Positions 46,276 to 55,690 are shown, counted from the first letter of the stretch. The stretch: 64,000 nt of DNA from Inquilinus limosus_F (GCF_051487185.1 NZ_JAHVDK010000009.1:165716-229715); one strand, 5' to 3'. Program-made: numbers and translations. Notes: generated from the sequence alone by a model not told the origin.

Positions 46276-46382
46276 AGTGGACTCGCCGATACCGGACCGA
46301 GGTCGCCCCACATCCGCGCGGACGGGAACGAACATAGGCATCATGGTTTCTATCCGGTGACCGGCTGGGAAGGGGGATCCGC

Positions 46383-47456
46383 ATGTGCACCCGACACCAT
46401 CACCATTCGCTCTTCTGCATCCTGCCGCCCTATCTGCTGCGCGCCGTGCTCGCCAACGGCACCAGGGCCCAGAAGGCCGCCGCCGGCCGGGCGCTCGGCA
46501 TCGACACCACCTTCCGGTCGATGCGGGCGCAGCTGGCGGTGGCCCAGCCCGTGACCCAACGCCGGCGCCGCAAGCTGGCCCTGCCGACGTCGAGGCAGCG
46601 CAACATCTACACCGCCGGAAACACCGAGGCCCTGCCCGGCACGCTGGTGCGCGCCGAGGGGCAGGGGCCGTCCGGCGACGTCGCGGTCGACGAGGCCTAT
46701 GACGGTCTCGGCCACACCTTCGACTTCTTCTTCGAGATCTACCAGCGCAACTCGATCGACGACGACGGCATGGCGCTGGAGGCCACGGTTCATTTCGGCG
46801 AGGACTACGCCAACGCCTTCTGGAATGGCCAGCGCATGGTGTTCGGCGATGGCGACGGCGACCTGTTCAACCGCTTCACCGCATCGCTCGACGTCATCGG
46901 CCACGAGCTCGGCCACGGCGTCACCGAGGACGAGGCCGGCCTCGTCTACATGCAGCAGCCGGGGGCGCTGAACGAATCCCTGTCCGACGTCTGGGGATCG
47001 CTGGTCAAGCAATGGGTGCGGCAGCAGACCGCCGAGGAGGCCGACTGGATCATCGGCGAGGGCCTGTTCACCGACAAGGTCCAGGGCGTCGGCCTGCGCT
47101 CGATGAAGGAACCGGGCACCGCCTATGACGACCCGGTGCTCGGGAAGGACCCGCAGCCCGGCCACATGCGGGACTATGTCGACACGATCCAGGACAATGG
47201 CGGCGTCCACATCAACTCCGGCATCCCGAACCGGGCCTTCTACCTGGCCGCGACCGGCATCGGCGGCCACGCCTGGGAACGGGCTGGCCGGATCTGGTAC
47301 GATGCCCTGCGCGACCCGCGGGTGACCGAGACCACCAAATTCGCCGATTTCGCCGCGGTGACGGTGGATCTGGCAGGGCGGCTGCCCGGTGCGAAGAAGG
47401 CCGAGGTCAAGGCCGTGGCCGAGGCCTGGGAGCAGGTCGGCATCCCGACCGGCTGA
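46383..47456 (+). CDS. Protealysin-like M4 metalloprotease
   Basis: 357-residue thermolysin-family zinc protease. HELGH (His174, Glu175, His178) and the third zinc ligand Glu198 in NESLSDVWGS are intact, with the catalytic His in GGVHINSGIPNRAFY (about 274). The short propeptide has the CILPPYLL motif of the protealysin group rather than the long FTP/PepSY propeptide, and there is no classical signal peptide, also typical of protealysins. ATG at 46383 with AAGGGGGA upstream. The gene for an emfourin-type inhibitor follows after 34 bases. Role in host or bacterial interaction is not established here. Confidence 0.92.
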   Translation: MCTRHHHHSLFCILPPYLLRAVLANGTRAQKAAAGRALGIDTTFRSMRAQLAVAQPVTQRRRRKLALPTSRQRNIYTAGNTEALPGTLVRAEGQGPSGDVAVDEAYDGLGHTFDFFFEIYQRNSIDDDGMALEATVHFGEDYANAFWNGQRMVFGDGDGDLFNRFTASLDVIGHELGHGVTEDEAGLVYMQQPGALNESLSDVWGSLVKQWVRQQTAEEADWIIGEGLFTDKVQGVGLRSMKEPGTAYDDPVLGKDPQPGHMRDYVDTIQDNGGVHINSGIPNRAFYLAATGIGGHAWERAGRIWYDALRDPRVTETTKFADFAAVTVDLAGRLPGAKKAEVKAVAEAWEQVGIPTG

Positions 47457-47490
47457 ACCCGGAGCCCGCGCCCCGGGGCAGGAGCGGACC

Positions 47491-47820
47491 ATGCGGATCA
47501 CCTTCGCGATGTCGAGCACAGGCATCTTCTACGCGCCGGGGCTGGCCCAGCCGGTGGTGCTGGAGCTTGCGGCGCTGCCCTCGGAGGAGGCCGCCCGGAT
47601 CGAGGCGCTGGTCCGCGACGCACATGTCCTCGACCGGCCGGCGCCGGAGGAGGCGTCGCGGCCAATGCCCGACGCCCGCCGCTTCACCGTGACGGTCGAC
47701 GAGGATGGCCGCAGCCGCACGCTGGAGCTGGCGGAGCCGATCGCCGACCCGACGCTGAAGGCCCTGATCCGCTGCCTGCAGGACCAGGCTCGGGCATTGC
47801 GGACGAAGCAGCGGCCATGA
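47491..47820 (+). CDS. Emfourin-like M4 protease inhibitor
   Basis: 109 residues. The pattern (MRITFAMSSTGIFY, the MPDARRFTVTVDEDGRSRTLEL strands, a final amphipathic helix PTLKALIRCLQDQA) fits the emfourin family, which inhibits the protealysin encoded next to it. ATG at 47491 with GGCAGGAGCGG before it. The pairing with the upstream protease supports the call strongly. No signal peptide is seen, so it probably protects the cytoplasm from the protease. Confidence 0.82.
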   Translation: MRITFAMSSTGIFYAPGLAQPVVLELAALPSEEAARIEALVRDAHVLDRPAPEEASRPMPDARRFTVTVDEDGRSRTLELAEPIADPTLKALIRCLQDQARALRTKQRP

Positions 47821-47978
47821 TCCGTGCTCCTCTCCGCGGATGCGGGCCGGCGAGACATCCCGGCATCGGCTACATACGACGGTATATCCTGAATTAAGCC
47901 ATAATTTAGCGCAAAATTATTCTCTGGGGTCGATAATCCTATCTTTTATTTTCTCAACCCATCCCAGGGGTCAAGACG

Positions 47979-49517
47979 ATGGCCATCATTCCGGGAACTG
48001 CGGGCGACGATAATCTCTCTGGCACATCATCCAGCGACCAGATCACCGGCGCCGCGGGCGACGACACGATCTTCGACGGGGATTCGGAACCCGGCGCGGC
48101 AGACACCATCAATGGCGGCGACGGGGACGACTACATCTATACTTATGCCGGTGCCGACACCATCAACGGCGGCGCCGGACAAGACGCCCTTAACTTCTAT
48201 TATTATAACAGTACGACGGCGTTCACCGTCACGGCCAACACGACGCCGGGAGGGACCATGACCACCTCCAACGGCGTGCAATTCAGCAATTTCGAGAGGC
48301 TGTCCTTCTATCTCGGCTCTGGCGACGACTTCGTGAGGGGGGGAGACGGCGACGATTCCTTCTCCGGCAATGCCGGGAACGACACCTTCAACGGCGGCAG
48401 CGGCCGCGACAGCGGAAATGGCGGCCTGGGCAATGACCTGATGTCCGGGGGCAGCGGCGGCGACTATCTGAGCGGCGACGAGGGGAACGACACGCTCTAC
48501 GGCAACAGCGGCGGCGACAGTCTCTACGGCGGCGCCGGCATCGACTCCCTTCTCGGCGGTGATGGCTATGACTACGTGGACGGCGGCGCCGGCGGCGACG
48601 CGCTCGATGGCGGCGCCAGCATCGATACCCTGACCTATTACAACTCCACCGCGGCGGTGACGGTGAATCTGGCGTCCGTCACCTCGAGCGGCGGCGACGC
48701 GCAGGGCGACTCCTTCTCGAACTTCGAGAACATCTACGGCAGCCAGCACAACGATACGCTGACCGGAAACGCCGGGACCAACAGCCTCAGCGGCAATGAC
48801 GGTAACGACGTGCTCGCGGGCGGCGGAGAGTACGACAACCTCTACGGAGGCAACGGCAGCGATACCCTATCCGGGGATGCCGGAAACGACTATCTCTCCG
48901 GAAGTGACGGCAATGATGTGCTGCGCGGTGGCGCCGGGGCGGACTATCTCGACGGCGACAACGGAAACGACACCGCCAGCTATTACACCGGCTCGGTCGG
49001 GGTCGTGGTCAGCCTGGTCAGCGGCACCGGCACCGGCGGCGACGCCCAGGGCGATAGCCTGTACGAGATCGAAAACCTTTCCGGCAGCCAGGGCAATGAC
49101 AGCCTGGTCGGGGACACGAATGCCAACACGCTGCAGGGCTGGAACGGCAACGACGTGCTCGCCGGGGCCGGCGGCAAGGACCTGCTGACCGGTGGGCTCG
49201 GCGCCGACCGCTTCGCCTACGGCAATGTGGCGCAGAGCCTGGTCGGGGCCAATGCCGACCGGATCACCGATTTCAGCCAAGCCCAGGCCGACCGCATCGA
49301 CCTGGCGGGGATCGACGCCAACACGACCGTAGCCGGCGACCAGGCCTTCACCTTCATCGGCACCGCCCCCTACACCGGCGTCGCCGGTCAGCTGCGCTAT
49401 GCCGTGAGCGGTGGGGTCACCACCGTCGCCGGGGACGTCAACGGCGACGGCGCCTCCGACTTCCACATCCAGCTCACGGGCAGCATTGCCCTGGTGGCTG
49501 GCGATTTCGTGCTCTGA
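47979..49517 (+). CDS. RTX calcium-binding repeat protein
   Basis: 512 residues made almost wholly of glycine/aspartate nonapeptide repeats (GGxGxDxLx) in blocks from about 8 to 400. A C-terminal serralysin-type module follows (about 400-512, GADRFAYGNVAQ, ITDFSQAQADRIDLAGID, GDFVL) that acts as a type I secretion signal. No catalytic domain is present, so the function is unknown: surface, biofilm or calcium-binding protein. No type I ABC exporter genes lie in the window. The 158 bases upstream are strikingly AT-rich (47880-47960), marking a strong promoter region. ATG at 47979 with CAGGGG before it. Confidence 0.88.
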   Translation: MAIIPGTAGDDNLSGTSSSDQITGAAGDDTIFDGDSEPGAADTINGGDGDDYIYTYAGADTINGGAGQDALNFYYYNSTTAFTVTANTTPGGTMTTSNGVQFSNFERLSFYLGSGDDFVRGGDGDDSFSGNAGNDTFNGGSGRDSGNGGLGNDLMSGGSGGDYLSGDEGNDTLYGNSGGDSLYGGAGIDSLLGGDGYDYVDGGAGGDALDGGASIDTLTYYNSTAAVTVNLASVTSSGGDAQGDSFSNFENIYGSQHNDTLTGNAGTNSLSGNDGNDVLAGGGEYDNLYGGNGSDTLSGDAGNDYLSGSDGNDVLRGGAGADYLDGDNGNDTASYYTGSVGVVVSLVSGTGTGGDAQGDSLYEIENLSGSQGNDSLVGDTNANTLQGWNGNDVLAGAGGKDLLTGGLGADRFAYGNVAQSLVGANADRITDFSQAQADRIDLAGIDANTTVAGDQAFTFIGTAPYTGVAGQLRYAVSGGVTTVAGDVNGDGASDFHIQLTGSIALVAGDFVL

Positions 49518-49537
49518 TCGCAGGCCCCGGCGGCGGT

Positions 49538-50863
49538 TCAGCTCGCCTGCGGCAGCGGCGCGCCGGCCGGGCGGCCCTTGGCGGCGCGGATGCCGGTCAG
49601 ATCGGCCCAGCGGTAGCGGTCCATCGCCAGCCCTTCCAGGTCGATCTCGGCGCGGCGGCCGGAGACGATGTCCGACATCACCCGGCCGGAACCGCAGGCC
49701 ATGGTCCAGCCCAACGTGCCGTGGCCGGTGTTGAGGAACAGGTTGCCGTAGGGCGTGCGGCCGACCACCGGCGTGCCGTCCGGCGTCATCGGCCGCATGC
49801 CGGTCCAGAAGCTGGCGCGGGCGACGTCGCCGCCCCGCGGGAACAGGTCGGTGACCGAATGCTCCAGCGTCCGCCGCCGGGCGTCCCACAGCCGGCCGCT
49901 GTATCCCGCCAGTTCGGCGGTGCCGCCGACGCGGATGCGGTCGCCCAGCCGGGTGATCGCGACCTTATAGGTCTCGTCCATCACGGTCGAGACCGGGGCG
50001 CCATCGGCCTCGGTGATCGGCACGGTGATCGAGTAGCCCTTGACCGGATAGACCGGGATCTGGATGCCCAGCGGCTTGAGGAGAAGGGGCGAGAAGCTGC
50101 CCAGCGCCAAAACATAGCCATCGGCGCGCAGGGTCTCGCCGCTCTCCAGCACCACCCCGCCGATCCGGTCGCCCTCGGCCGCGAGGCCGGCGATCCGGGC
50201 GCCCCAGCGGAAGGTCACGCCCAGGCCGGACGCCAGCTTGGCCAGGTTGTTGGTGAACTTGAAGCAGTCGCCGGTCTCGTCGCCGGGCAGGCGCAGGCCG
50301 CCCGCGATCTTCCCGCGCACCGCCGCCAGGGCCGGCTCGGCGGCGGCGCAGCCGGCCGGGTCCAGCACCTCGTAGGGCACCCCGGCCTCCTGCAGCACGG
50401 CGATGTCCTTGGCCGCGGCGTCGACCTGCTTCTGAGTGCGGAACAGCTGCAGCGTGCCCTGCGCCCGGTCGTCATAGGCGATGCCGGTGTCGGCGCGCAG
50501 CTGGCGCAGGCAGTCGCGGCTGTATTCGGCCAGGCGGACCATCCGCTCCTTGTTCACGGCGTAGCGGGCGGCGGTGCAGTTGCGCAGCATCTGCGCCAGC
50601 CATAGCCACTGCCGCGGGTCCAGCTGCGGCCGCAGCACGAAGGGGCTGTGCTGCATCAGCATCCACTTGATCGCCTTCAGCGGCACGCCCGGCGCTGCCC
50701 AGGGCGCGGAATAGCCCGGCGACACCTGGCCGGCATTGGCGAAGCTGGTCTCCAGTGCCGGCCCGTCCTGGCGGTCGACCACCGTCACCTCATGGCCGGC
50801 GCGGGCGAGGTAATAGGCGGTGGTCACGCCGATGACGCCGGCGCCGAGGACGATGACCTTCAC
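49538..50863 (-). CDS. dadA: D-amino-acid dehydrogenase small subunit
   Basis: 441-residue FAD enzyme oxidising D-alanine to pyruvate and ammonia, with electrons passed to the respiratory chain. Visible are the N-terminal VIVLGAGVIGVTTAYYLARAG, the family stretch ETSFANAGQVSPGYSAPWAAPGVPLKAIKWM, and the C-terminal FLNTGHGTLGWTMACGSG. The ATG at 50863 overlaps the alr stop by four bases, so racemase and dehydrogenase are co-translated, the classic alanine-catabolic dad operon. Confidence 0.94.
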   Translation of the reverse strand: MKVIVLGAGVIGVTTAYYLARAGHEVTVVDRQDGPALETSFANAGQVSPGYSAPWAAPGVPLKAIKWMLMQHSPFVLRPQLDPRQWLWLAQMLRNCTAARYAVNKERMVRLAEYSRDCLRQLRADTGIAYDDRAQGTLQLFRTQKQVDAAAKDIAVLQEAGVPYEVLDPAGCAAAEPALAAVRGKIAGGLRLPGDETGDCFKFTNNLAKLASGLGVTFRWGARIAGLAAEGDRIGGVVLESGETLRADGYVLALGSFSPLLLKPLGIQIPVYPVKGYSITVPITEADGAPVSTVMDETYKVAITRLGDRIRVGGTAELAGYSGRLWDARRRTLEHSVTDLFPRGGDVARASFWTGMRPMTPDGTPVVGRTPYGNLFLNTGHGTLGWTMACGSGRVMSDIVSGRRAEIDLEGLAMDRYRWADLTGIRAAKGRPAGAPLPQAS

Positions 50864-52017
50864 GACGGGACTCCTTCGAGGGCGAAAGCGGGCGAGGTGG
50901 CCGCCGGCGGCGCGTTGCGGTACTCGCGGCGGTAGCGGCGGCCGAGGCGGGTCAGGATCTCGTAGCCGATGGTGCCGGCATCGGCGGCGACGGCGTCGAC
51001 GCTGCGGTGCGGGCCGATCAGGTCGACCATGGCGCCGGGGTGCAGCGCGCCCTCCGGCAGGGCCGAGATATCGATGCCGAGCGAGTCCATCGACACGGCA
51101 CCCACGATCGGCAGAGTGGTGTCGCCGAGATGCGCGGTCCCGGCATTGCTCAGGCTGCGCGGGAAGCCGTCGGCATAGCCGACCGCGACGGTGGCGATGC
51201 GGCGCGGCCCCTCGGCGCGGAAGGTCAGGCCGTAGCCGACCGCGTCGCCGCCCTCGATGTCGCGGATCTGCACCACCCGGGCCTGCAGCCGCACCACCGG
51301 CCGCAGCGGGTTCGGCGCGCCAGCCACCGGGGCCAGCCCGTACAGGGCGGCGCCGGGCCGGGCCAGGTCATAGTGGTAGTCGGGGCCAAGGAAGATGCCG
51401 GAGGAGTTGGCCAGCGCCGCCGGGGCCTTCGGCAGGCGGCGGCGGGCGACGTCGAAGCGCAGGCGCTGCGTGCCGTTGGCCGGATGGTCCTGCCGCTCGG
51501 CGCAGGCCAGGTGGCTCATCACCAGACGCAGATCGATGCCGTCCAGCCGCTGCGGCTCGGCCGCGATCCGGTCCAGCTCGGCCGGCGACAGCCCCATGCG
51601 CGACATGCCGGTGTCGAGCTGCAGCACCGCCGGCAGCGCCCGCCCGACGCGGCGCGCCAGGGCGGTCCAGCCCTCCACCTGCTCCAGGCTGTTCAGCACC
51701 GGGGTCAGGCGGTGGGCGAGGGCGGTCTCCTCGCAGCCGGGCATCGGCCCGTGCAGCACGAAGATCTCGGCCGCCTCCGGCACATGCGGCCGCAGCGCGA
51801 CGCCTTCCTCGAGATGGGCGACGAAGAAGTGCCTGCAGCCTTCGGCGGCCAGCACCGGCGCCACCCGGTCGGCACCCAGCCCATAGGCATCGGCCTTGAC
51901 CACGCCGGCGCAGACGGCCCGGCCCAGGCGGCGGCGCAGCGCACGATAATTCTCTCGGATCGCGCCGAGATCGATGGTCAGCGTCGCGCCGGAGGCATCG
52001 GGGAGAGAGGTCGTCAT
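50860..52017 (-). CDS. alr: Alanine racemase (catabolic, dadX type)
   Basis: 385-residue PLP enzyme interconverting L- and D-alanine. PLP lysine Lys41 lies in VVKADAYGLGAD. The C-terminal domain has VAVGYADGFPRSLSN and VSMDSLGID around the second catalytic base. It is first in the operon with dadA and divergent from an Lrp-type regulator. The pairing argues for alanine catabolism (dadX) rather than only cell-wall supply. Confidence 0.93.
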   Translation of the reverse strand: MTTSLPDASGATLTIDLGAIRENYRALRRRLGRAVCAGVVKADAYGLGADRVAPVLAAEGCRHFFVAHLEEGVALRPHVPEAAEIFVLHGPMPGCEETALAHRLTPVLNSLEQVEGWTALARRVGRALPAVLQLDTGMSRMGLSPAELDRIAAEPQRLDGIDLRLVMSHLACAERQDHPANGTQRLRFDVARRRLPKAPAALANSSGIFLGPDYHYDLARPGAALYGLAPVAGAPNPLRPVVRLQARVVQIRDIEGGDAVGYGLTFRAEGPRRIATVAVGYADGFPRSLSNAGTAHLGDTTLPIVGAVSMDSLGIDISALPEGALHPGAMVDLIGPHRSVDAVAADAGTIGYEILTRLGRRYRREYRNAPPAATSPAFALEGVPS

Positions 52018-52119
52018 TCGGGCCGGACCGCAAGGGATCGCAACGGCTTCAGGATACGGCGGCGGGCCTTCGGCGATCCTTGATTTCCGTTGATCCTTCT
52101 GCGGCCGGATGGTCTGGTG

Positions 52120-52147
52120 TTCGCAGGAAATTCACCGGTTTTCGCAG
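52120..52147. promoter_or_regulatory. Phased direct repeats, likely Lrp-type operator
   Basis: TTCGCAG at 52120-52126 and again at 52141-52147 are exactly 21 bases apart (two helix turns), each followed by GAAA or AAA. They lie in the alr-lrp divergent gap, the second one 10 bases before the lrp start. Confidence 0.5.
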
Positions 52148-52156
52148 AAACCACGC

Positions 52157-52615
52157 ATGACCACGCTCGACACCATCGACCGCAAGATCATCCAGGCGCT
52201 GCGCGCCGACGGGCGCATCAGCAACGCCGACCTGGCCGAGGCCGTCGGGCTGTCGCCGTCGGCCTGCCTGCGCCGGCGCCAGCTGCTGGAGCATGCCGGC
52301 GTCATCCGCGGCTATACCGCGCTGATCGACGAGCCGGACGTGGCCAACCCGACCATCGCCATCGTCCAGATCACGCTGGAGCGCCAGACCGAGGAATATC
52401 TCGCCCGCTTCGAGGCTGCGGTGCGGAAATGCCCGGAGGTCGACCAGTGTTATCTGATGACGGGGACCTCGGACTATCTGCTGCGCGTCGTCGCTCGTGA
52501 CACGGCCGATTACGAGCGCATCCACAAGGAGCAGCTGTCGCGCATGCCGGGCGTGCTGCGCATCCAGTCCGCCTTTGCCCTGCGCAGCGTGATCCGGGGG
52601 AATTCCGGGACCTGA
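52157..52615 (+). CDS. Lrp/AsnC-family regulator of the alr-dadA operon
   Basis: 152 residues: N-terminal HTH (about 5-50, IDRKIIQALRADGRISNADLAEAVGLSPSACLRRR) and C-terminal AsnC effector domain (about 68-145, QCYLMTGTSDYLLRVVARDTADYE). Divergent from alr-dadA with 139 bases between. In many Proteobacteria such a regulator senses alanine and controls dad genes, so that role is likely here. The ATG at 52157 is preferred over longer frames because it matches family length. Confidence 0.9.
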   Translation: MTTLDTIDRKIIQALRADGRISNADLAEAVGLSPSACLRRRQLLEHAGVIRGYTALIDEPDVANPTIAIVQITLERQTEEYLARFEAAVRKCPEVDQCYLMTGTSDYLLRVVARDTADYERIHKEQLSRMPGVLRIQSAFALRSVIRGNSGT

Positions 52616-52729
52616 CCACGCCGGCCGGATATCGCGGGGCAGCTCTCCACGGCCGACGCTGGCCGGCGGCGGCGCCGGCCGCTATCAGCGGAGGGAATCC
52701 GCTGCGCTGCTGCCGAGGAGAGCACCGCC

Positions 52730-53077
52730 ATGACCCGTGACCGCCTGTTCCTGTTGCGACCGGGCTTCCAGGATCCGGCCTATCCCGGCCAGGTCTTCTA
52801 CTGCTGGCACTGCGCCCTGCTGGAGGGCGTGCTGGCGTCCTTCCCGGATCTGGCGGCGCAGCTGGATGTCGAGCGGGTTCCCTGGCCACGGCCGCGCGAG
52901 GCTGTCGTGGCGGTGGTCGGCGAGCAGAACCAGTCCCTGCCGCTGCTGGTGTTGGGCGAGGGGAGCCCGGCCGATGCGGAAGCCGACAGCCACGGCGCGG
53001 TCCGCTTCATCGCCGGCAAGGATCGCATCCTCGCCGCCCTGTCACGACGCCACGGCTTCCCCGATCCGCATCCCTGA
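52730..53077 (+). CDS. DUF3088 family protein
   Basis: 115 residues with DRLFLLRPGFQDPAYPGQVFYCWHCALLEGVLASFPDLA, the hallmark of DUF3088, including a CWHC pair. The family is uncharacterised; the N-terminal pattern resembles thioredoxin/glutathione-transferase folds, so a thiol role is possible but unproven. ATG at 52730 with CCGAGGAGAG before it. Convergent with the binding-protein gene after it. Confidence 0.8.
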   Translation: MTRDRLFLLRPGFQDPAYPGQVFYCWHCALLEGVLASFPDLAAQLDVERVPWPRPREAVVAVVGEQNQSLPLLVLGEGSPADAEADSHGAVRFIAGKDRILAALSRRHGFPDPHP

Positions 53078-53101
53078 TCGGCCAGAGAGGCCAGGGCCCG
53101 G

Positions 53102-54652
53102 CTACTCCTCCTTCCACACGTCCCAGAGCCGCGCGGTGCCCGGCGCCCAGTCGGCATAGCCGCGGACCTTCGGTCCGGCCGCCGTCACCTGCACCGGGTT
53201 GAACAGGCCGATCACCGGCACCTGCTCGGCCATGCGGGCATGCAGCCGGTCGAAGATCGCCTGCCGCGCCGCCTTGTCCTCCACCGTCTTGGCCTCCGCC
53301 AGCCAGGCGATCGCCTGCGGGTCCTCCCACTGGCTGGTCGGGTCCTCGTCCTTGCTGCCGATGATCGAGTCGAAGGCCAGCGCCGGGTCCGGCCGGCCGG
53401 AGAAGGTGAAGACCGAGACCTGGAACTTGCCCTCGCGGTAGTTCTGCAGCTGCGTCGCCCAGTCCAGCGTCTCGATCTGCGCATCGAGGCCGGCGCCGGC
53501 GAGCAGCGCCTGGACCATCAGCGCCGCCTCGTGCTGGCCGGTCGGGCGGTTGTTGGTCTGGATCCGGATCGCGGCGCCCGCGTGGCCCGCCTCCTGCAGC
53601 AGCCTCGCGGCCTCGGCCGGGTCGTAGGCCGGCCAGGCGGCATCGGCGTCGCGATGATAGGCGCTGGCGGTGGCGATGGCGGAGGGGTTCGGCGTCGCCA
53701 GGCCGAAGCTCGCCGCCTCGGCCACCTGCTTGCCGTCGATCGCCCGGGCCAGCGCCTGGCGCACCCGAACGTCGGACAGCAACGGGTCGCGCGTCTGCAG
53801 CAGCAGCACCGCCCAGGACAGGGTCGGGGTGACCGTCACCTGGGCGCCGGCCGCCTTCATCGCCTCGATCTCGGTCGCGCCGACATCGGGGACGATGTCC
53901 ACCTGGCCGGAGAGGAGGGCCGCGTTCATCACCGAGCGGTCGGGTATGACGACAAAACGCAGCTTCTCCGCCAAGGCCTGCTTGCCGCCGGCCAGGCCGT
54001 CGCGCGGGCCGGGCAGGGGCTTGTAGCCTTCGAACCGGGCCAGCTCGACATGACGGTTCTTCTGCCAATCGGCGAAGACATAGGGCCCGGTGCCGACCGG
54101 CTTGACCCAGGCGCCGTCCGGGCCGAGCGAGGACGGGCTGAGCACCACGGCGCCGCACTGGATCGTCGCCATGTTCACCAGGAACAAGGCGCTACGCCGA
54201 TCGATCCGGAACACGACGGTGCGCGGATCCGGCGTCTCCACCGCCAGCACCTTCGGGCCGCTGCGGCCGTCGAAGCGCTCCAGGCACTGCCACTGCGTCG
54301 CCGGATCGAGATAGCGCTTCCAGCTCCATGCCACCTCGGCCGAGGTCATCGGCCGGCCGTCGTGGAAGGTGACGCCGTCGCGCAGGCGGAAGGTGTAGGC
54401 GGTGCCGTCGGGCGAGACCTCGATGCCTTGGGCCAGCATCGGCACCGGCGTCTGGTCCTCGCGCAGCGCGACCAGCCCTTCGGTCACGTGGCTCAGCACG
54501 ACGTCGGAGTTGAAGTCGCGCTGCACGCCCGGGTTGCTGCTGCGGATATCTGCGTTGAGCGCGATCGACAACAGCGGGGTCGGCACCGCCGCGGCCGCGG
54601 GAGCGGCGGCGAGGAGGAGGGCGGCTATGGCGAGGAGCCTCATGGCCGTCAC
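53102..54652 (-). CDS. Extracytoplasmic solute-binding protein, family 5 (peptide/nickel type)
   Basis: 516 residues: signal peptide (about 1-21, APAAAA) and SBP_bac_5 fold with VSPDGTAYTFRLRDGVTFHDGRPMTSAEV, GTGPYVFADWQ and VRQALARAIDGKQV. It would bind a peptide or similar solute in the periplasm for an ABC importer. No permease or ATPase genes are in the window, so it is an orphan here. Its start overlaps the esterase stop by four bases (54649-54652), tying it to that gene. Confidence 0.9.
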   Translation of the reverse strand: MTAMRLLAIAALLLAAAPAAAAVPTPLLSIALNADIRSSNPGVQRDFNSDVVLSHVTEGLVALREDQTPVPMLAQGIEVSPDGTAYTFRLRDGVTFHDGRPMTSAEVAWSWKRYLDPATQWQCLERFDGRSGPKVLAVETPDPRTVVFRIDRRSALFLVNMATIQCGAVVLSPSSLGPDGAWVKPVGTGPYVFADWQKNRHVELARFEGYKPLPGPRDGLAGGKQALAEKLRFVVIPDRSVMNAALLSGQVDIVPDVGATEIEAMKAAGAQVTVTPTLSWAVLLLQTRDPLLSDVRVRQALARAIDGKQVAEAASFGLATPNPSAIATASAYHRDADAAWPAYDPAEAARLLQEAGHAGAAIRIQTNNRPTGQHEAALMVQALLAGAGLDAQIETLDWATQLQNYREGKFQVSVFTFSGRPDPALAFDSIIGSKDEDPTSQWEDPQAIAWLAEAKTVEDKAARQAIFDRLHARMAEQVPVIGLFNPVQVTAAGPKVRGYADWAPGTARLWDVWKEE

Positions 54653-55503
54653 GCCACCTCGGCCCGGAGCTTCGCCAGCGTATCAGCGAAGAAGTCCTTG
54701 ACCGGCTCCAGCACCCGGGTGCCTTCATGGCCGACGCCGGGGACGATGTCGTGGCGCACCGCGATGCCGTGGCGTTCGAAGCTGGCGCGCAGCGACAGCA
54801 TCCGCTCCTGCCGGTTGCCGCCGGCCAGGTCGGCCCCCTCCATCCAGCCCGGATCGGTCGGCTTGGTGACGATCTCCCAGGTCTCGGTGTCGTCGCCGCC
54901 AATCACCATCTGCACCGCCACCCGGCGCATCGCCGCGAGGTTGATCGGCCGGCCGAAGCGCGTCTCGAAGTCGCGCAGGCCCACCCACCAATCATAATTC
55001 CAGTCGAGCAGCGTGACCGAGCCGGGCGCGCCGATCGACACGCCGAGCACCCGCTCGGAATGGACATAGAGGAAGCGGTGGACGAAATGGCCGCCGCCGG
55101 AGAAGCCGAACATCAGGCAGCGGTCGGCGCGGACCCGGTACTTCGCCGCCACCTCGTCGACCATGGCCAGCAGCAGCAGGTCGAAACGCATGTCGTGGAA
55201 GGCGAGGCGCTTGTAGTTCGAGAGATCGCCCTTCTGGATCAGTCCGGCCGGGAACAGCGGTGCCAGCAGAATGCAGTCGTTCGCCTCGGCGAAATCCACG
55301 AAGCCGTCGCGATAAGCGGTGGCGGTGCGGCCGGTGCCGTGCATCAGCACGGCAAGGCTGTAGGTCTTGTCGCCGTCCTCCTCGTAGTCCTTCGGCACGT
55401 AGAGGCAGTAGGAGACGCGCTGGTCCGTCTGCAGCGCGAAGAACGGCGTCTGGCCGAAATCGTAATAGGACAGCTTCACGCCATGGCCCGGGCGATCGCG
55501 CAT
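54649..55503 (-). CDS. Alpha/beta-hydrolase, esterase type
   Basis: 284 residues with no signal peptide. Visible are the oxyanion segment LAVLMHGTGRTATAYR, nucleophile elbow GFSGGG (serine about 132), and C-terminal histidine in VPGVGHEGTRV. It resembles PHB-depolymerase/esterase-like hydrolases (SYCLYVPKDYEE). The substrate is unknown. ATG at 55503 with GGGGAGG upstream. It is translated before the overlapping solute-binding protein gene, suggesting uptake and hydrolysis of the same compound, perhaps a peptide or ester. Confidence 0.8.
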   Translation of the reverse strand: MRDRPGHGVKLSYYDFGQTPFFALQTDQRVSYCLYVPKDYEEDGDKTYSLAVLMHGTGRTATAYRDGFVDFAEANDCILLAPLFPAGLIQKGDLSNYKRLAFHDMRFDLLLLAMVDEVAAKYRVRADRCLMFGFSGGGHFVHRFLYVHSERVLGVSIGAPGSVTLLDWNYDWWVGLRDFETRFGRPINLAAMRRVAVQMVIGGDDTETWEIVTKPTDPGWMEGADLAGGNRQERMLSLRASFERHGIAVRHDIVPGVGHEGTRVLEPVKDFFADTLAKLRAEVA

Positions 55504-55690
55504 CGTTCTGCCTCCCCTGCATCCGGCCGACCGGCCGGTTCCCGCATCTTAGGACGGCCGGCAGACACCGCAAGGCTGAATGTATTTTGCCTGTCCAAAA
55601 ATCGAAAAAGCCCGATCGATGGAGATCTTTGCGCGGACGAGCCGGGCATGCCTAGACTGGATGAGACCTCGGCCAGCGGGGCGGAGCCAG

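Noticed and set aside
47979..49517. Short regular repeats considered as a CRISPR array
   Set aside because: The repeats are in-frame coding nonapeptides of an RTX protein and vary in sequence; no direct-repeat/spacer structure.
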